A DNA stretch of 64,000 nt from Sulfurimonas aquatica (GCF_017357825.1 NZ_CP046072.1:682001-746000), one strand, 5' to 3'. Shown: positions 8,994 to 18,586, counted from the stretch's first letter. Translations and numbers: made by a program. The notes: generated by a model from the sequence alone, not told the origin.

Positions 8994-10250
8994 ATGCAGT
9001 TTATAGAAGCGCTTAAGCTAAAGAGTAAGTTATTATTTCTTTTCATATTAACTACATTAGCACTAATTAGTGTTGCTGTAATGGGTAATATGCACATCAA
9101 CTCTATGAAAAATAATATTGACTCACTCTACTTTGGTTCACTCGTTCCGGTTACTGAGTTAAATGACATTATGCAGACCTATCACAATGGTTTAGCAAGT
9201 ACAGTCTATAAGGCCTCTCGTTTAGAAATAAGTCCAAGTCAAGTAAGCTCTCAAATAGAATCATCACTTAAGCAGATAAGTAAAAAATGGAAAAATTATG
9301 AGTCCCATTTTAAACGCAATGATGAACTTGAATATGTAGAGTATGCCGGTCATGAAATAAAAGCTATAAATGAGTACTTCTTAAGAATATATAGAGTTGC
9401 AAAAAAAGGTAGAGATTTATCAAATATATCCATAAATACTTTAGAAAAAAAAGTATTTTTTATACACAATGTAATCCAAAAACTGATAAATTATGAGGTG
9501 GATGTAGCAAAATATGAGAGAAAAACATTTCTGCATAGTTATGCAGAGTCCAAGTTTCATATTGGAGTGGTACTATCAGTAATCATATTTATAGTTCTTT
9601 TAATATCTACTTATGTCTTTAAAAGTATTCAAAAAGATCAAACAGATTTAGAGATCTCAACAAAAAAACTTCGTAAAGCAAATAAAAAGCTAGAGAATGT
9701 CTCTTACACAGATACTTTAACAAACCTTCATAATAGAAGGTATTTTAATTTAGTCTACGATAGAGAACTCAAACGTGCAAGAAGAAAAAATAATTATATT
9801 ACTTTTATGATGTTGGATATAGATTACTTTAAGCAGTATAACGACACTTATGGACACATAGAAGGTGACTTTGCACTTAAGAGTGTATCAAAGGTTTTAA
9901 AAGAGATACTTAAACGCCCAAGTGACTTTGTGTTTAGACTTGGTGGTGAAGAGTTTGGCGTACTTTTAGTCGATACAGATGAGTCAAATAGTGCAAAATT
10001 AGCTAGAGATATATGTGATGGAATAAGAGAGAGAAAACTGATACATGAAAACTCTAAAGTTAGTGATTATGTGACAATTTCAATTGGAGTAGTCTGTTGT
10101 ATCGCTGATGATGCACTAAATGATGAGGTATTGATCTCTCGTGCAGATGAGATGCTCTATGAAGCTAAAGAGAGTGGAAGAGATAGATATATTATCACAT
10201 CAAATGCCAGTGCGGCACGGCCAAGAGTCGTAGAAGAGATGACTGCCTAG
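8994..10250 (+). CDS. Membrane-bound diguanylate cyclase
   Basis: It makes the second messenger c-di-GMP. A first membrane helix lies at about 12-32 and a second at about 190-210; between them is a helical periplasmic sensor of the four-helix-bundle (4HB_MCP-like) kind. A coiled linker leads to a GGDEF domain with an intact active site, GGEEF at 317-321. A product-inhibition I-site (RPSD, 308-311) sits exactly five residues upstream. The ATG follows AAGGGGTGG. No EAL domain is present. The signal sensed cannot be read from the sequence. Confidence 0.93.
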   Translation: MQFIEALKLKSKLLFLFILTTLALISVAVMGNMHINSMKNNIDSLYFGSLVPVTELNDIMQTYHNGLASTVYKASRLEISPSQVSSQIESSLKQISKKWKNYESHFKRNDELEYVEYAGHEIKAINEYFLRIYRVAKKGRDLSNISINTLEKKVFFIHNVIQKLINYEVDVAKYERKTFLHSYAESKFHIGVVLSVIIFIVLLISTYVFKSIQKDQTDLEISTKKLRKANKKLENVSYTDTLTNLHNRRYFNLVYDRELKRARRKNNYITFMMLDIDYFKQYNDTYGHIEGDFALKSVSKVLKEILKRPSDFVFRLGGEEFGVLLVDTDESNSAKLARDICDGIRERKLIHENSKVSDYVTISIGVVCCIADDALNDEVLISRADEMLYEAKESGRDRYIITSNASAARPRVVEEMTA

Positions 10251-10595
10251 CTAGTGCCCATTTTTAAAACGAAAATTTAACTCAATTAAAAGAGGACGGA
10301 TTTTATCTTTAAGTTCGCCTTGAAACTCCATCCATCCATCTTTATAACTTCCACCGCAACCAAGCTTCTTCTTGAGAGTTTTTAGTGCTGAACTTGCATC
10401 TTCTTTAGTGATTTGAAACTCACCAACTAAAGTGACTGTTTTACCTCTGCGCTTCTCTTTTGCAAAGACTAAGAAGTGTTTTTGTGGTTCTATTATGTCC
10501 TTGGCGATTTTAGACTTTCTAGGAGACTCTACTGCTGCCCATCCATCATCTATATCTGCACCTATAAATAGGTCTAGTTTTTTGCCTCTACTCAT
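10251..10595 (-). CDS. SUI1/eIF1-family translation initiation factor (YciH-like)
   Basis: This 114-residue protein carries the SUI1 domain in its C-terminal two thirds: EKRRGKTVTLVGEF followed by LKTLKKKLGCGGSYKDGWMEFQG. The KLGCGGS loop is the conserved ribosome-facing element of eIF1/YciH proteins. In bacteria the role is peripheral to initiation fidelity. Its stop abuts the diguanylate cyclase stop with no gap (convergent). It overlaps the DUF1653 gene upstream by 8 bp, so the two are likely one message. Confidence 0.9.
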   Translation of the reverse strand: MSRGKKLDLFIGADIDDGWAAVESPRKSKIAKDIIEPQKHFLVFAKEKRRGKTVTLVGEFQITKEDASSALKTLKKKLGCGGSYKDGWMEFQGELKDKIRPLLIELNFRFKNGH

Positions 10596-10803
10596 TCTCT
10601 TTGCCTATATACTTAAAACGCGGAGTCTCTTTATCATTTATGATAACAGTTTCAAAAAACATAGTATATGGTCTTGCCCAAAGTCCTTGGTCGCCATACA
10701 GAGCACGGTAAAGTACCATTAACTCTTCTGTTTCACTATGTCTAAGAGTATCTATGACTTCGTACTTCTGACCTTTATAGTGCTCATATATACCTATTTG
10801 CAT
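10588..10803 (-). CDS. DUF1653 protein
   Basis: This small 71-residue protein has the DUF1653 pattern: YEHYKGQKYEVIDTLRHSET near the N-terminus and LWARPYTMFFETV later. Members are single-domain cytoplasmic proteins, sometimes fused to hydrolases, with no established reaction. It lies in a minus-strand run with the SUI1 factor (8-bp overlap) and the DUF5718-like gene just upstream (1-bp gap). Confidence 0.85.
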   Translation of the reverse strand: MQIGIYEHYKGQKYEVIDTLRHSETEELMVLYRALYGDQGLWARPYTMFFETVIINDKETPRFKYIGKENE

Positions 10804-10804
10804 A

Positions 10805-11662
10805 TTAAAGTACTTTTTGAGCTAATATACTCATATCTGATTGAGAATGGTCTCGACTTTCAAGATTCTTGATTACATCATTCAATGAGTACTTAGATCT
10901 ATTATATAAAACAACAAAGAGTTCATCATCTACTTTTAAAAATGTGCTCTCTCCATATTCTGTATATCTCGTAGCACCAATACTGATGATAGCTTTAGTT
11001 GGGTAGTTACATGCTCTTATATACTCATTTATTGGCTCTAGGGGTCCAAAATTTTCTTGAGTATTTATCTGATTTTTTATCCATTGCGTTAGCTTTTCGT
11101 AGAAATAACTATATCCGGTGAGTTCCACATCCTCACCATAGGCTTCAAGCTTACCATCACGAGATAAAAAACTACAGATACTATATTCATCCATAACGCC
11201 ACCCTCTTCAAACTTATCTATTTTTAGAATCGTTTTAGAGAAGCCTTTTGAACTCTCACCCCAGTTTTTCTTATCACTTATTTTCTCTGCGCCGGCTACT
11301 CTAATCGAGCAGTCATTATATGCCCCAAAGTGAGTGGGCGTTATAGAAAATATCTCTCCATCTTTATAAGCGATATCACAAATGAGTCCAACCTCTGGTT
11401 CAGCTTGAACATTAAGTTCTGCATTAGGAAGTTTAATCGTGTCACTTGAGAGTGGATAAGTCCTAAGTATCTCTTTAGGTTTTCTAGTTGGGTTTTCTAA
11501 AAGAGGAGAGTAGTTTGGAAGATAAAAGGGAAACAAGCCTTTTGGAGCAGCTTCATCAGCGGTAATTACATCTTTGAAATCTTCGAGTTCACCCGCTTGC
11601 GCTAAGTGAAGTGCGAAGTTCCCAGCTATACCTAAGCCGAGATACTCATTGAAAGTCTTCAT
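10805..11662 (-). CDS. Conserved protein, DUF5718-like, with FAH-superfamily features
   Basis: This 285-residue protein has the conserved opening KTFNEYLGLGIAGNFALHL. I associate it with DUF5718 from memory. It also shows blocks recalling the fumarylacetoacetate hydrolase fold: QAEPEVGLICDI (like the metal-binding E-P-E strand), YNDCSIRVAG (like the ND-S-R loop) and NWGESSKGFSKTIL (like W...KGFD). This would suggest a metal-dependent enzyme on a 2-oxo or enol acid. That fold link is my inference and the substrate is unknown. Neighbours are small genes in the same direction and an ABC-F ATPase. Confidence 0.6.
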   Translation of the reverse strand: MKTFNEYLGLGIAGNFALHLAQAGELEDFKDVITADEAAPKGLFPFYLPNYSPLLENPTRKPKEILRTYPLSSDTIKLPNAELNVQAEPEVGLICDIAYKDGEIFSITPTHFGAYNDCSIRVAGAEKISDKKNWGESSKGFSKTILKIDKFEEGGVMDEYSICSFLSRDGKLEAYGEDVELTGYSYFYEKLTQWIKNQINTQENFGPLEPINEYIRACNYPTKAIISIGATRYTEYGESTFLKVDDELFVVLYNRSKYSLNDVIKNLESRDHSQSDMSILAQKVL

Positions 11663-11667
11663 ATTTT

Positions 11668-13272
11668 TTAAAGTGTTCCAGCTTCTTTAGCTTCAGCAAA
11701 CTCTTCATAAGAGCCTTTGAAGTCTATGATAGAGCCATCAGCTTGAATCTCTATGATACGGCTAGCAAACGCGTCTAGTAACTCGCGGTCATGAGATACA
11801 CAGATAACATTTCCTTTGAACTCTAAAAGACCTTCACCAAGTGCAACGATAGCCTCAAGGTCAAGGTGATTTGATGGTTCATCTAAAACTAAAAAGTTTC
11901 CACCCTCTAGCATCATTTTTGAAAGCATCATTCTATGTTTTTCACCACCAGAGATACTTACAACAGACTTCTCTTGTTGCTCACCATTAAAGAGCATACG
12001 CCCAAGACAGTTTCTTATCTCAGCGATATCGCGTTTAGGATCAAACGCGCGTAACCAATCATAAAGCGTGCCATCACCATTAATCGTATCGGCAGTATCT
12101 TGTGGAAAGTAAGAGTTCTCGATAGTAGCTCCCCATATAACTTCACCTGAAGTAGGTTTCATCTCTTCCATAAGTATTTTAATTAGAGTTGATTTACCAA
12201 CACCATTTCCACCAATTAGCGCAACTTTCTCACCTGGCTCAAACTTAAGAGTTACGTCTTTAAGTACTTCATTGTCTCCATAAGAGTGATTGACGCCATT
12301 AATCTCTAGCGCTTCGCCACCCATAGTTCTTTTAGCTTTAAAAACTATACTTGGGTCACGACGAGAAGATGGTTTGATATCTTCAATCTCCATCTTGTCA
12401 AGTTTTCTTTGACGAGAAGTTGCTTGTTTTGCTTTTGATGCATTTGCCGAGAAACGTCTAACAAAGGCTTCAAGTTCATCTTTTTCTTTTAGCTTTTTAG
12501 CGTTATCAAGTTCCATCTGCTTAGCCATAACGTTAGCAGCGATATACCAGTCATCATAAGTACCAGTAAACTCACGAATTTTTTGATAATCAACGTCAAG
12601 AATATTTGTAACAACGGCATTTAGGAAGTGTCTATCGTGAGAGATAACTACAAGAGTACCTTCGTGGCGCTGAAGTTCATTTTCTAACCATGAAATTGTC
12701 TCGATATCCTGGTTATTTGTAGGCTCATCGAGAAATAGTACGTCTGGTTTAGGGTAAAGGACCTGTGCAAGTAGAACCTTGAATTTATCTGCACTATCAA
12801 GTGAAGACATAAGGTCATTGTGATTTTCAGGAGGTATGCCAACGTTTGCAAGAATTTTTGCTATGTTTACATCGTACTCATAAGTTGGATCTTCTTCAAC
12901 AGAGATAGTTTCAAGCTCTGCAAGACGTTCATTTGTAGCATCATCTTCAAAGTCACCATTTACATAGAGGTCTTCTTTTTCTTTAATAGCATCATACAAA
13001 CGCTTGTTACCATAAAGAACAGCATCCATAATAGTGAAATCTTCAAAAGCAAATTGATTCTGTCCAAGAACACCGACTTTTAGACCATTTTCTACACTGA
13101 TATCACCTTCATATTCGTCAATCTGACCAGAGAGGATTTTTAAAAAAGTAGTTTTACCAGCGCCGTTTGCACCGATAAGACCGTAGCGTTTGTGACGGTC
13201 AAGTTTTAGATTTATATCTTGAAATAGGACTCTACTTCCAAAACGCATTATTAAGTTGTTTACAGTTACCAT
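11668..13272 (-). CDS. ABC-F family ATPase (YbiT-like)
   Basis: This is a soluble protein with two ABC cassettes and no membrane part, as in ABC-F factors acting on the ribosome. Cassette 1 has Walker A GANGAGKTT (about 34-42) and Walker B VLFLDEPTNNQD. Cassette 2 has GGNGVGKST and VLDEPSNHLD, with SGGEKHR as its signature. The charged helical linker between them (about 240-310) and the 534-residue length fit the YbiT group. The signature of cassette 1 is degenerate (SSLDSADKFKVLLAQ), which is common in YbiT. It lies 5 bp upstream of the DUF5718-like gene. Confidence 0.9.
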   Translation of the reverse strand: MVTVNNLIMRFGSRVLFQDINLKLDRHKRYGLIGANGAGKTTFLKILSGQIDEYEGDISVENGLKVGVLGQNQFAFEDFTIMDAVLYGNKRLYDAIKEKEDLYVNGDFEDDATNERLAELETISVEEDPTYEYDVNIAKILANVGIPPENHNDLMSSLDSADKFKVLLAQVLYPKPDVLFLDEPTNNQDIETISWLENELQRHEGTLVVISHDRHFLNAVVTNILDVDYQKIREFTGTYDDWYIAANVMAKQMELDNAKKLKEKDELEAFVRRFSANASKAKQATSRQRKLDKMEIEDIKPSSRRDPSIVFKAKRTMGGEALEINGVNHSYGDNEVLKDVTLKFEPGEKVALIGGNGVGKSTLIKILMEEMKPTSGEVIWGATIENSYFPQDTADTINGDGTLYDWLRAFDPKRDIAEIRNCLGRMLFNGEQQEKSVVSISGGEKHRMMLSKMMLEGGNFLVLDEPSNHLDLEAIVALGEGLLEFKGNVICVSHDRELLDAFASRIIEIQADGSIIDFKGSYEEFAEAKEAGTL

Positions 13273-13352
13273 GATTATCTCTTTCTCTAGGTACGTCTGA
13301 GCGTACCTATTTTGATTTTCGCGATTATATCAAAGTGTTGTTTAAAGCTTGG

Positions 13353-14633
13353 TTATTTTCCAACATAGAGTTGACGAGGGCGTGCTATTTTTGCACCCTT
13401 AGTCTTTTTAAACTCCATCCATTGCGTTATCCAACCAACGGTTCTTCCTATTACAAATACGGGAGTAAACATTGAGATAGGGATTTTTAGTGCCGTAAGT
13501 ATAACGCCAGAGTAGAAGTCTATGTTCGGATAGAGCTTTCTACTTACAAAGTACTCATCATTTAGAGCTATCTCTTCGATTTTACTAGCTATTTGCATAA
13601 GGTGTGAATCAAGCTTTAGTTCATATTGGAGTTGAACTTGTAACTCTTTTAATATTCTTGCTCGTGGGTCAAAGTTTTTATATACACGATGTCCGAATCC
13701 CATAAGTCTAAAGTCATCTTCTGGATCTTTCGCTCTTGCTATAAACGCGTCTACATTGTCTACGTGGCCTATCATTTCAAGTTGTTCAATTACAGATTCG
13801 TTTGCTCCACCATGTGCACTTCCCCAAAGAGCGGAGATACCAGAACTAATAGCTACATAAGGGTGAGCTCCCGTAGACGCTACGTTTCTTACACTTGTCG
13901 TTGAAGCATTTTGTTCATGGTCCGCATGGAGAGTAAAAATGGTGTCAAGTGCTTTTATCTCTATATCGCGGATTACATCTTCTCCATTTATTCCTCTATG
14001 CATTTTTCCACCAGGGTATGCGCGCATCATATATAAAAAGTTTTCAGTAAAGCCTCTATCTATGTCGGGCTGAATAAATGGCGCGCCTATTGAGGTTCTG
14101 TACGCATAAGCCGCGATGGTTGGCATTTTAGCGATTATCCGCCTTGCCATTACTTGTAACTCCTCTTCAGTACAAACGTCAAGATGACTGAAGTAAAAGG
14201 TTGAGAGTGCCGCAGTAGCGGCAGAGAGCGTTGCCATAGGATGAGAGTTTGAAGGAAAGGCAATAAAGAGATCATTTAGCCCTTGATGTAAAAAAGAGCG
14301 ATGACGAAGCTCTAAATCAAAATCTTGTAACTCCTCTTTAGTGGGCAGCTTCGAATTAAGAAGTAAATATACAGACTCAAGGTATTCGTGATTAGTGGCA
14401 AGTTCTTCTATCTCCACTCCTCTATATCTTAGTTCACCCTTATCGCCATCAATAAAAGTCACCTCTGAAGTACAACTCGCGGTAGACGTATATCCAGGGT
14501 CATAAGTAAACATACCGGTTTGTCCGTAAAAGCTTGATATGTCAACGACTTTTGGACCTCTAGTCCCTTCAAGAATATTAAACTCATACTCTTTATCTGT
14601 ACTGTTGTCTCTAATGGTAATTGTAGGTTTCAC
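13353..14633 (-). CDS. gltA: Citrate synthase (type II)
   Basis: It condenses acetyl-CoA and oxaloacetate, the entry to the TCA cycle (oxidative, or as part of a reductive-cycle organism's anabolic branch). The 426 residues include the active-site His blocks HADHEQNASTTSVR, WGSAHGGANESV and GFGHRVYKNFDPRA. The N-terminal extension with TRGPKVVDI is typical of hexameric Gram-negative enzymes. An AAGGATTAA Shine-Dalgarno precedes the start. It is divergent from the GNAT gene across a 68-bp A/T-rich gap that must hold both promoters. Confidence 0.96.
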   Translation of the reverse strand: MKPTITIRDNSTDKEYEFNILEGTRGPKVVDISSFYGQTGMFTYDPGYTSTASCTSEVTFIDGDKGELRYRGVEIEELATNHEYLESVYLLLNSKLPTKEELQDFDLELRHRSFLHQGLNDLFIAFPSNSHPMATLSAATAALSTFYFSHLDVCTEEELQVMARRIIAKMPTIAAYAYRTSIGAPFIQPDIDRGFTENFLYMMRAYPGGKMHRGINGEDVIRDIEIKALDTIFTLHADHEQNASTTSVRNVASTGAHPYVAISSGISALWGSAHGGANESVIEQLEMIGHVDNVDAFIARAKDPEDDFRLMGFGHRVYKNFDPRARILKELQVQLQYELKLDSHLMQIASKIEEIALNDEYFVSRKLYPNIDFYSGVILTALKIPISMFTPVFVIGRTVGWITQWMEFKKTKGAKIARPRQLYVGK

Positions 14634-14701
14634 AATTAATCCTTATATAATAAAATATTATCTTGAGATTATTCTAACTAAAATTACTATAAAATACAAT
14701 C

Positions 14702-15121
14702 ATGCAAATTAGAGAAATGAATTTAAAAGAGTTAGATTTAATATATGGAGTGCTTTCTCAGCTTCGAGATGAACTTTCATTTAAAGAGTTTGATGATCTT
14801 GTCTATGAGATGAGGCATATGGAGTATAAAATGATAGGACTCTTAGAACGAGGAGAACTTATTAGTTATGCAGGCGTAGCAGTGCAAACAAACTTCTATC
14901 ATAAACGCCATCTTTATGTTTTTGACCTAGTAACTGATGAGAAATATAGAGGTAAGGGGTATGGCAAAGAGATGCTTACATACTTAGAAGATTATGCCAA
15001 AACCGCCATGTGCGAAAATATCGTTTTATCATCTGGTTTTAGTAGAGATATGGCACATAAATTTTACGAAAAAAATGGTTTTATGAAAAAAAGTTATGTT
15101 TTTCTAAAAGGAGTAGTTTAG
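14702..15121 (+). CDS. GNAT-family N-acetyltransferase
   Basis: This 139-residue single GNAT domain has the acetyl-CoA-binding motif A (LVTDEKYRGKGYGKEMLTYL) at about residues 77-96, including the RGKGYGK pyrophosphate loop. The C-terminal FYEKNGF motif is typical of the fold. The substrate is not identifiable. It overlaps the next gene by one base (TAGTG), so translation is probably coupled. Confidence 0.88.
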   Translation: MQIREMNLKELDLIYGVLSQLRDELSFKEFDDLVYEMRHMEYKMIGLLERGELISYAGVAVQTNFYHKRHLYVFDLVTDEKYRGKGYGKEMLTYLEDYAKTAMCENIVLSSGFSRDMAHKFYEKNGFMKKSYVFLKGVV

Positions 15122-15696
15122 TGAAGGCTTATTTACAAGAGAGTGAGTTGATAAATTTTTCAAATCCTGAAGTGCATGCCCTTGCATTAAAGTTGGCAGA
15201 GGGAACAACAACGGATGTAGAGTGCGCAAAAAACTGTTTTTTATATGTGAGAGATAAGATAAATCATAGTGGTGATGTAGTAGATGGAAAAACAACCACT
15301 TTTAGGGCAAGCGATGTTTTAAAGCATAAAACCGGTTGGTGTTATGCAAAAAGTATACTGCTTGCGGCACTCCTACGCGCTAATAATATTCCAACAGGTT
15401 TTTGTTATCAGAGACTCTCTTGTTCAGAATACGTAAAAGACGTTTATTGTCTTCATGGATTAAACGCCATCTATTTAAAAGAGTTTGGTTGGTATAGAGT
15501 CGACGCACGAGGAAATAAAGAGGGTGTAAACGCAGAGTTTAACCCTCCTTATGAAAAACTAGCGTTTGAACTACAAGAACATGAGTCCGACTTAGATGGT
15601 ATTTTAGAAAATCCACTTGAAGAAGTTATATACGCTTTGAAAAGATTCACTACATATGATGAGATGATTCATAATTTTCCAGATATAAAAGTATAG
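15121..15696 (+). CDS. Transglutaminase-like cysteine protease-fold protein
   Basis: A Cys-His-Asp triad of the transglutaminase-like superfamily is visible: Cys in KTGWCYAKSILLAALLR (about 73), His in CLHGLNAIYL and Asp in WYRVDARG. Bacterial members of this size (191 residues) are usually small peptidases or amidases rather than cross-linking enzymes. The start is GTG at 15121, overlapping the GNAT stop, with AAAGGAG upstream. The substrate is unknown. Confidence 0.83.
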   Translation: MKAYLQESELINFSNPEVHALALKLAEGTTTDVECAKNCFLYVRDKINHSGDVVDGKTTTFRASDVLKHKTGWCYAKSILLAALLRANNIPTGFCYQRLSCSEYVKDVYCLHGLNAIYLKEFGWYRVDARGNKEGVNAEFNPPYEKLAFELQEHESDLDGILENPLEEVIYALKRFTTYDEMIHNFPDIKV

Positions 15697-15712
15697 ATGC
15701 TAGGAGTCAAAA

Positions 15713-16492
15713 ATGAAAATAAAATTTTATCAAGTGGATGCATTTGCAAACAGCGCGTTTGAAGGAAACCCCGCTGCTATCTCTCCTTTGGATGAATGGC
15801 TAGATGATGAAGTAATGCAGAAGATAGCTATGGAAAACAATCTCTCTGAAACAGCTTTTTTTGTAAAAACAGATGATGTATATGAACTCAGATGGTTTAC
15901 TCCAAAAAAAGAGGTAAACCTTTGTGGCCATGCCACATTAGCTAGTGCTTATGTGATATTTAACTATCTGGATTATGAGAAGGAGAGTATAGTTTTTCAT
16001 TCTAAAAGTGGACCTTTATATGTTAGTAAGTTGAATAATTTAATAAGGCTTGATTTTCCATCAGAAGCTCCAATAGAGTGTGAAACGCCAAAAGAGATAA
16101 TAGAAGCATTTAGCGAAGTGCCAGTTCAAGTCTTAAAAGCTACAGATTATATAGTAGTGTATAAGGATGGGACGGACTTAACTAAATTTAAGCCAGATTT
16201 ACAAGCTTTAAAAAATTTGGACTTGCGTGGTGTTTGCATAACGACTATTCATAATAAATATGACTTTGTAAGTAGATTTTTTGCACCAAATTATGGAATA
16301 GACGAAGATAGCGTTACAGGCTCTGCTTACACTCAACTGACTCCCTATTGGGCTAAAATAATGAATAAAACTACTTTTACTTCTAAGCAACTTTCGAGTA
16401 GAGGGGGCGAGTTAAAGTGTGAACTTGATGGTGATCGCGTTTATATCTCAGGAAAAGCAGTTTGTTGTATTGTTGGTGAAATGACGATATGA
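15713..16492 (+). CDS. PhzF-family isomerase-fold protein
   Basis: The opening YQVDAFANSAFEGNPAA and the catalytic Glu in NNLSETAFFV (about residue 45) identify the PhzF/DapF-like two-domain fold. The second half has the matching DSVTGSAYTQLTPYWA motif. In most bacteria this is a stand-alone enzyme of unknown substrate rather than a phenazine gene, and no phenazine genes are nearby. At 259 residues it is slightly short but complete. Confidence 0.87.
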   Translation: MKIKFYQVDAFANSAFEGNPAAISPLDEWLDDEVMQKIAMENNLSETAFFVKTDDVYELRWFTPKKEVNLCGHATLASAYVIFNYLDYEKESIVFHSKSGPLYVSKLNNLIRLDFPSEAPIECETPKEIIEAFSEVPVQVLKATDYIVVYKDGTDLTKFKPDLQALKNLDLRGVCITTIHNKYDFVSRFFAPNYGIDEDSVTGSAYTQLTPYWAKIMNKTTFTSKQLSSRGGELKCELDGDRVYISGKAVCCIVGEMTI

Positions 16493-16538
16493 GATATTTG
16501 ATATATAAAAGTAGATACAATTGCGTCAAGGAAAATAT

Positions 16539-17354
16539 ATGCAAATTGTAACGCAGGCTTTACTAGATTTGGGAATGGATGAGAAGAGAGAGGTAAACAA
16601 ATCTCAACTCATCTTGCTTGATATAAAGAATAAAGACAAATCTAAGTGGGAAGATCTCTCTTTAGGTAAAGAACTCTCTGACGCAAGGGCTGAACTTTTT
16701 GTTTTACTTAGTGGGGTGGATGACGAAGAGATTCAAGAGAGAGTTATTTTTAACTATAAAGCTCTTCAAAAGTTTAGAAAAGAAGCTACCTTAGAAATAG
16801 AGACAAAAAAAAAGCTAGAGATAGCTGAGTTGATAAGTGGAGACGTGACTATATACTGTGATGGTGGATGCACGCCAAATCCTGGTAAAGCGGGTTCAGG
16901 CGTTGCAATTTATCGAGCGGGTGAACTTAGTGAGCTTTGGTATGGACTGTATGAGCCTATGGGGACAAATAACACCGCTGAGTTAGGAGCGCTTTATGAG
17001 TCTCTACTCATAGCCCAAAAAGAAGCAAAAAATGGGAATAGCGTAGAGATAAAATGTGATTCGATGTACTCAATAGATTGCATAACAAAGTGGGCAATAT
17101 CATGGGAGAAAAAAGGGTGGACAAAAAAAGGTGGAGAGATTAAAAATCTTGAAATCATCAAACTTTCATACGCTCTGTACAACTCCATCAAAAAAGATGT
17201 AAAACTCTCTCATATCAAAGCGCATAGTGGTTTTGAAGGAAATGAGTTGGCAGATAGAATGACGATGTATGCAATACAGCAAAAGAGCACAGATTTTGTA
17301 AAATACGATAAAGAGATTGATGTCACTGAAATCTTAAAAATGAGAGCTGGTTAA
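16539..17354 (+). CDS. RNase H family protein with helical N-terminal domain
   Basis: The C-terminal part (about 105-255) is an RNase HI fold with the catalytic acidic residues: Asp in IYCDGGCTPNPGKAGSG, Glu in NNTAELGAL, Asp in IKCDSMYSID and the final Asp in GNELADRM, after the His of KAHSGFEGN. It should cleave RNA in RNA:DNA hybrids. The first 100 residues are charged and helical with no family I recognise. I prefer ATG 16539 (CAAGGA upstream) over the TTG at 16521, giving 271 residues. Confidence 0.87.
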   Translation: MQIVTQALLDLGMDEKREVNKSQLILLDIKNKDKSKWEDLSLGKELSDARAELFVLLSGVDDEEIQERVIFNYKALQKFRKEATLEIETKKKLEIAELISGDVTIYCDGGCTPNPGKAGSGVAIYRAGELSELWYGLYEPMGTNNTAELGALYESLLIAQKEAKNGNSVEIKCDSMYSIDCITKWAISWEKKGWTKKGGEIKNLEIIKLSYALYNSIKKDVKLSHIKAHSGFEGNELADRMTMYAIQQKSTDFVKYDKEIDVTEILKMRAG

Positions 17355-17391
17355 TAAAAATCTAGAAATGAAAAAAAGAAAAGGAAAATAG

Positions 17392-17628
17392 ATGAAAACA
17401 ATGACATGTAAGCAACTAGGCGGATCTTGTGATATGAAATTTGAAGCTAATACGTTTGAAGAGATGGCAGAGTTAGTAAAGGCTCATGGAATGGAGATGT
17501 ATATGGCACAAGATAGTGATCACATAGAAGCAATGAGTAAGATTCAAGACCTTATGGTAAATCCAGGAGATATGGAAGCTTGGTATGAGGGTAAACGCAG
17601 AGAGTTTGAATCCCTACCTGAGAGTTAA
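17392..17628 (+). CDS. DUF1059 small protein
   Basis: This 78-residue protein begins MKTMTCKQLGGSCDMKFEA, and its middle reads EEMAELVKAHGMEM. The pair of Cys near the N-terminus and the 'F.A.T.EE' block are the DUF1059 pattern. Members are cytoplasmic and of unknown role. An AAAGGAAAA Shine-Dalgarno precedes it. Its 3' end overlaps the likely mutY start by 44 bp in another frame. Confidence 0.82.
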   Translation: MKTMTCKQLGGSCDMKFEANTFEEMAELVKAHGMEMYMAQDSDHIEAMSKIQDLMVNPGDMEAWYEGKRREFESLPES

Positions 17629-18586
17629 AAGTTCTTTGAATAGATTTAAAAGTTTACAATCTCAACTTCTAAAATGGTATAAAATCCATGGTAGACACGA
17701 ACTTCCTTGGAGAAATACCAATGATATGTACCATATATATCTAAGTGAGATTATGTTGCAGCAAACACAGGTAAATCGTGTAAGAGATGAGTACTATCCA
17801 CAGTTTTTAGAGAGGTTCCCAAGCTTAGAGATACTCGCAAATGCCAAGCAAGATGAGGTTTTATCCGCTTGGAGTGGGCTAGGTTACTACTCTCGTGCAA
17901 GAAATCTTCATAAAACCGCCATAGCGTCCTCTTTTGCTCTTCCAACTACACAGAAGGAGCTCATAAAACTTCCCGGAATCGGTAGATACACCGCAAGCGC
18001 TATCTGCAGTTTTGGACACAATCAAAACATTCCAGTGGTAGACACGAATATAGCTCGGGTGATTAAAAGAGTATTTGCACTTATGGATACAAGTGAAAAA
18101 ATAGTTTGGAGTCATGCCGAGGAGTTTGTAAACGCCACAGAGCCACGTCATCATAATCTTGCTCTTATGGACTTGGGCTCTTTAGTCTGTCTGCCTAAAA
18201 ATCCGAAGTGTGATGAGTGCCCACTAAGCAGTTTTTGTAAAGGAAAAACAGAGCCAGAACTCTATACTCAAACTAAAAAAACGGTATATGAGTCACTTGA
18301 ACTTTTTTATGGTGTTTTAATAGAAGAAGAAAAAATCGCACTGAAGTACTCTAAAGAAAAACTTTACAAAGATATGCTAGTCCTACCAAGTGTGGACCCT
18401 ATAGAAGAGAACCTACTTGGAGAATTTAAGCACTCCTATACGAAGTATCGTTTAAATGTAAAACTTTATGAGATTCAAGATATCAATGATGAAAAGGATG
18501 AAATAGTCTGGATAAATTTAAAGGATTTTAAAAATGCTGCTATCTCCTCACTCACTAAAAAAGCGAGTAAGTTTTTTATAGACTAG
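17585..18586 (+). CDS. mutY: A/G-specific adenine glycosylase MutY
   Basis: It removes adenine mispaired with 8-oxoguanine. The helix-hairpin-helix is LPGIGRYTASAICSFG, followed by the catalytic Asp in PVVDTNIARV. The iron-sulfur cluster ligands lie in CLPKNPKCDECPLSSFC (Cx6Cx2Cx5C). A C-terminal NUDIX-like recognition domain follows from about residue 225. ATG 17585 has GGAAG upstream but overlaps the DUF1059 gene; TTG 17636 is an alternative that trims 17 residues ahead of the conserved domain. It is convergent with the next gene, overlapping it by 4 bp. Confidence 0.92.
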   Translation: MRVNAESLNPYLRVKSSLNRFKSLQSQLLKWYKIHGRHELPWRNTNDMYHIYLSEIMLQQTQVNRVRDEYYPQFLERFPSLEILANAKQDEVLSAWSGLGYYSRARNLHKTAIASSFALPTTQKELIKLPGIGRYTASAICSFGHNQNIPVVDTNIARVIKRVFALMDTSEKIVWSHAEEFVNATEPRHHNLALMDLGSLVCLPKNPKCDECPLSSFCKGKTEPELYTQTKKTVYESLELFYGVLIEEEKIALKYSKEKLYKDMLVLPSVDPIEENLLGEFKHSYTKYRLNVKLYEIQDINDEKDEIVWINLKDFKNAAISSLTKKASKFFID

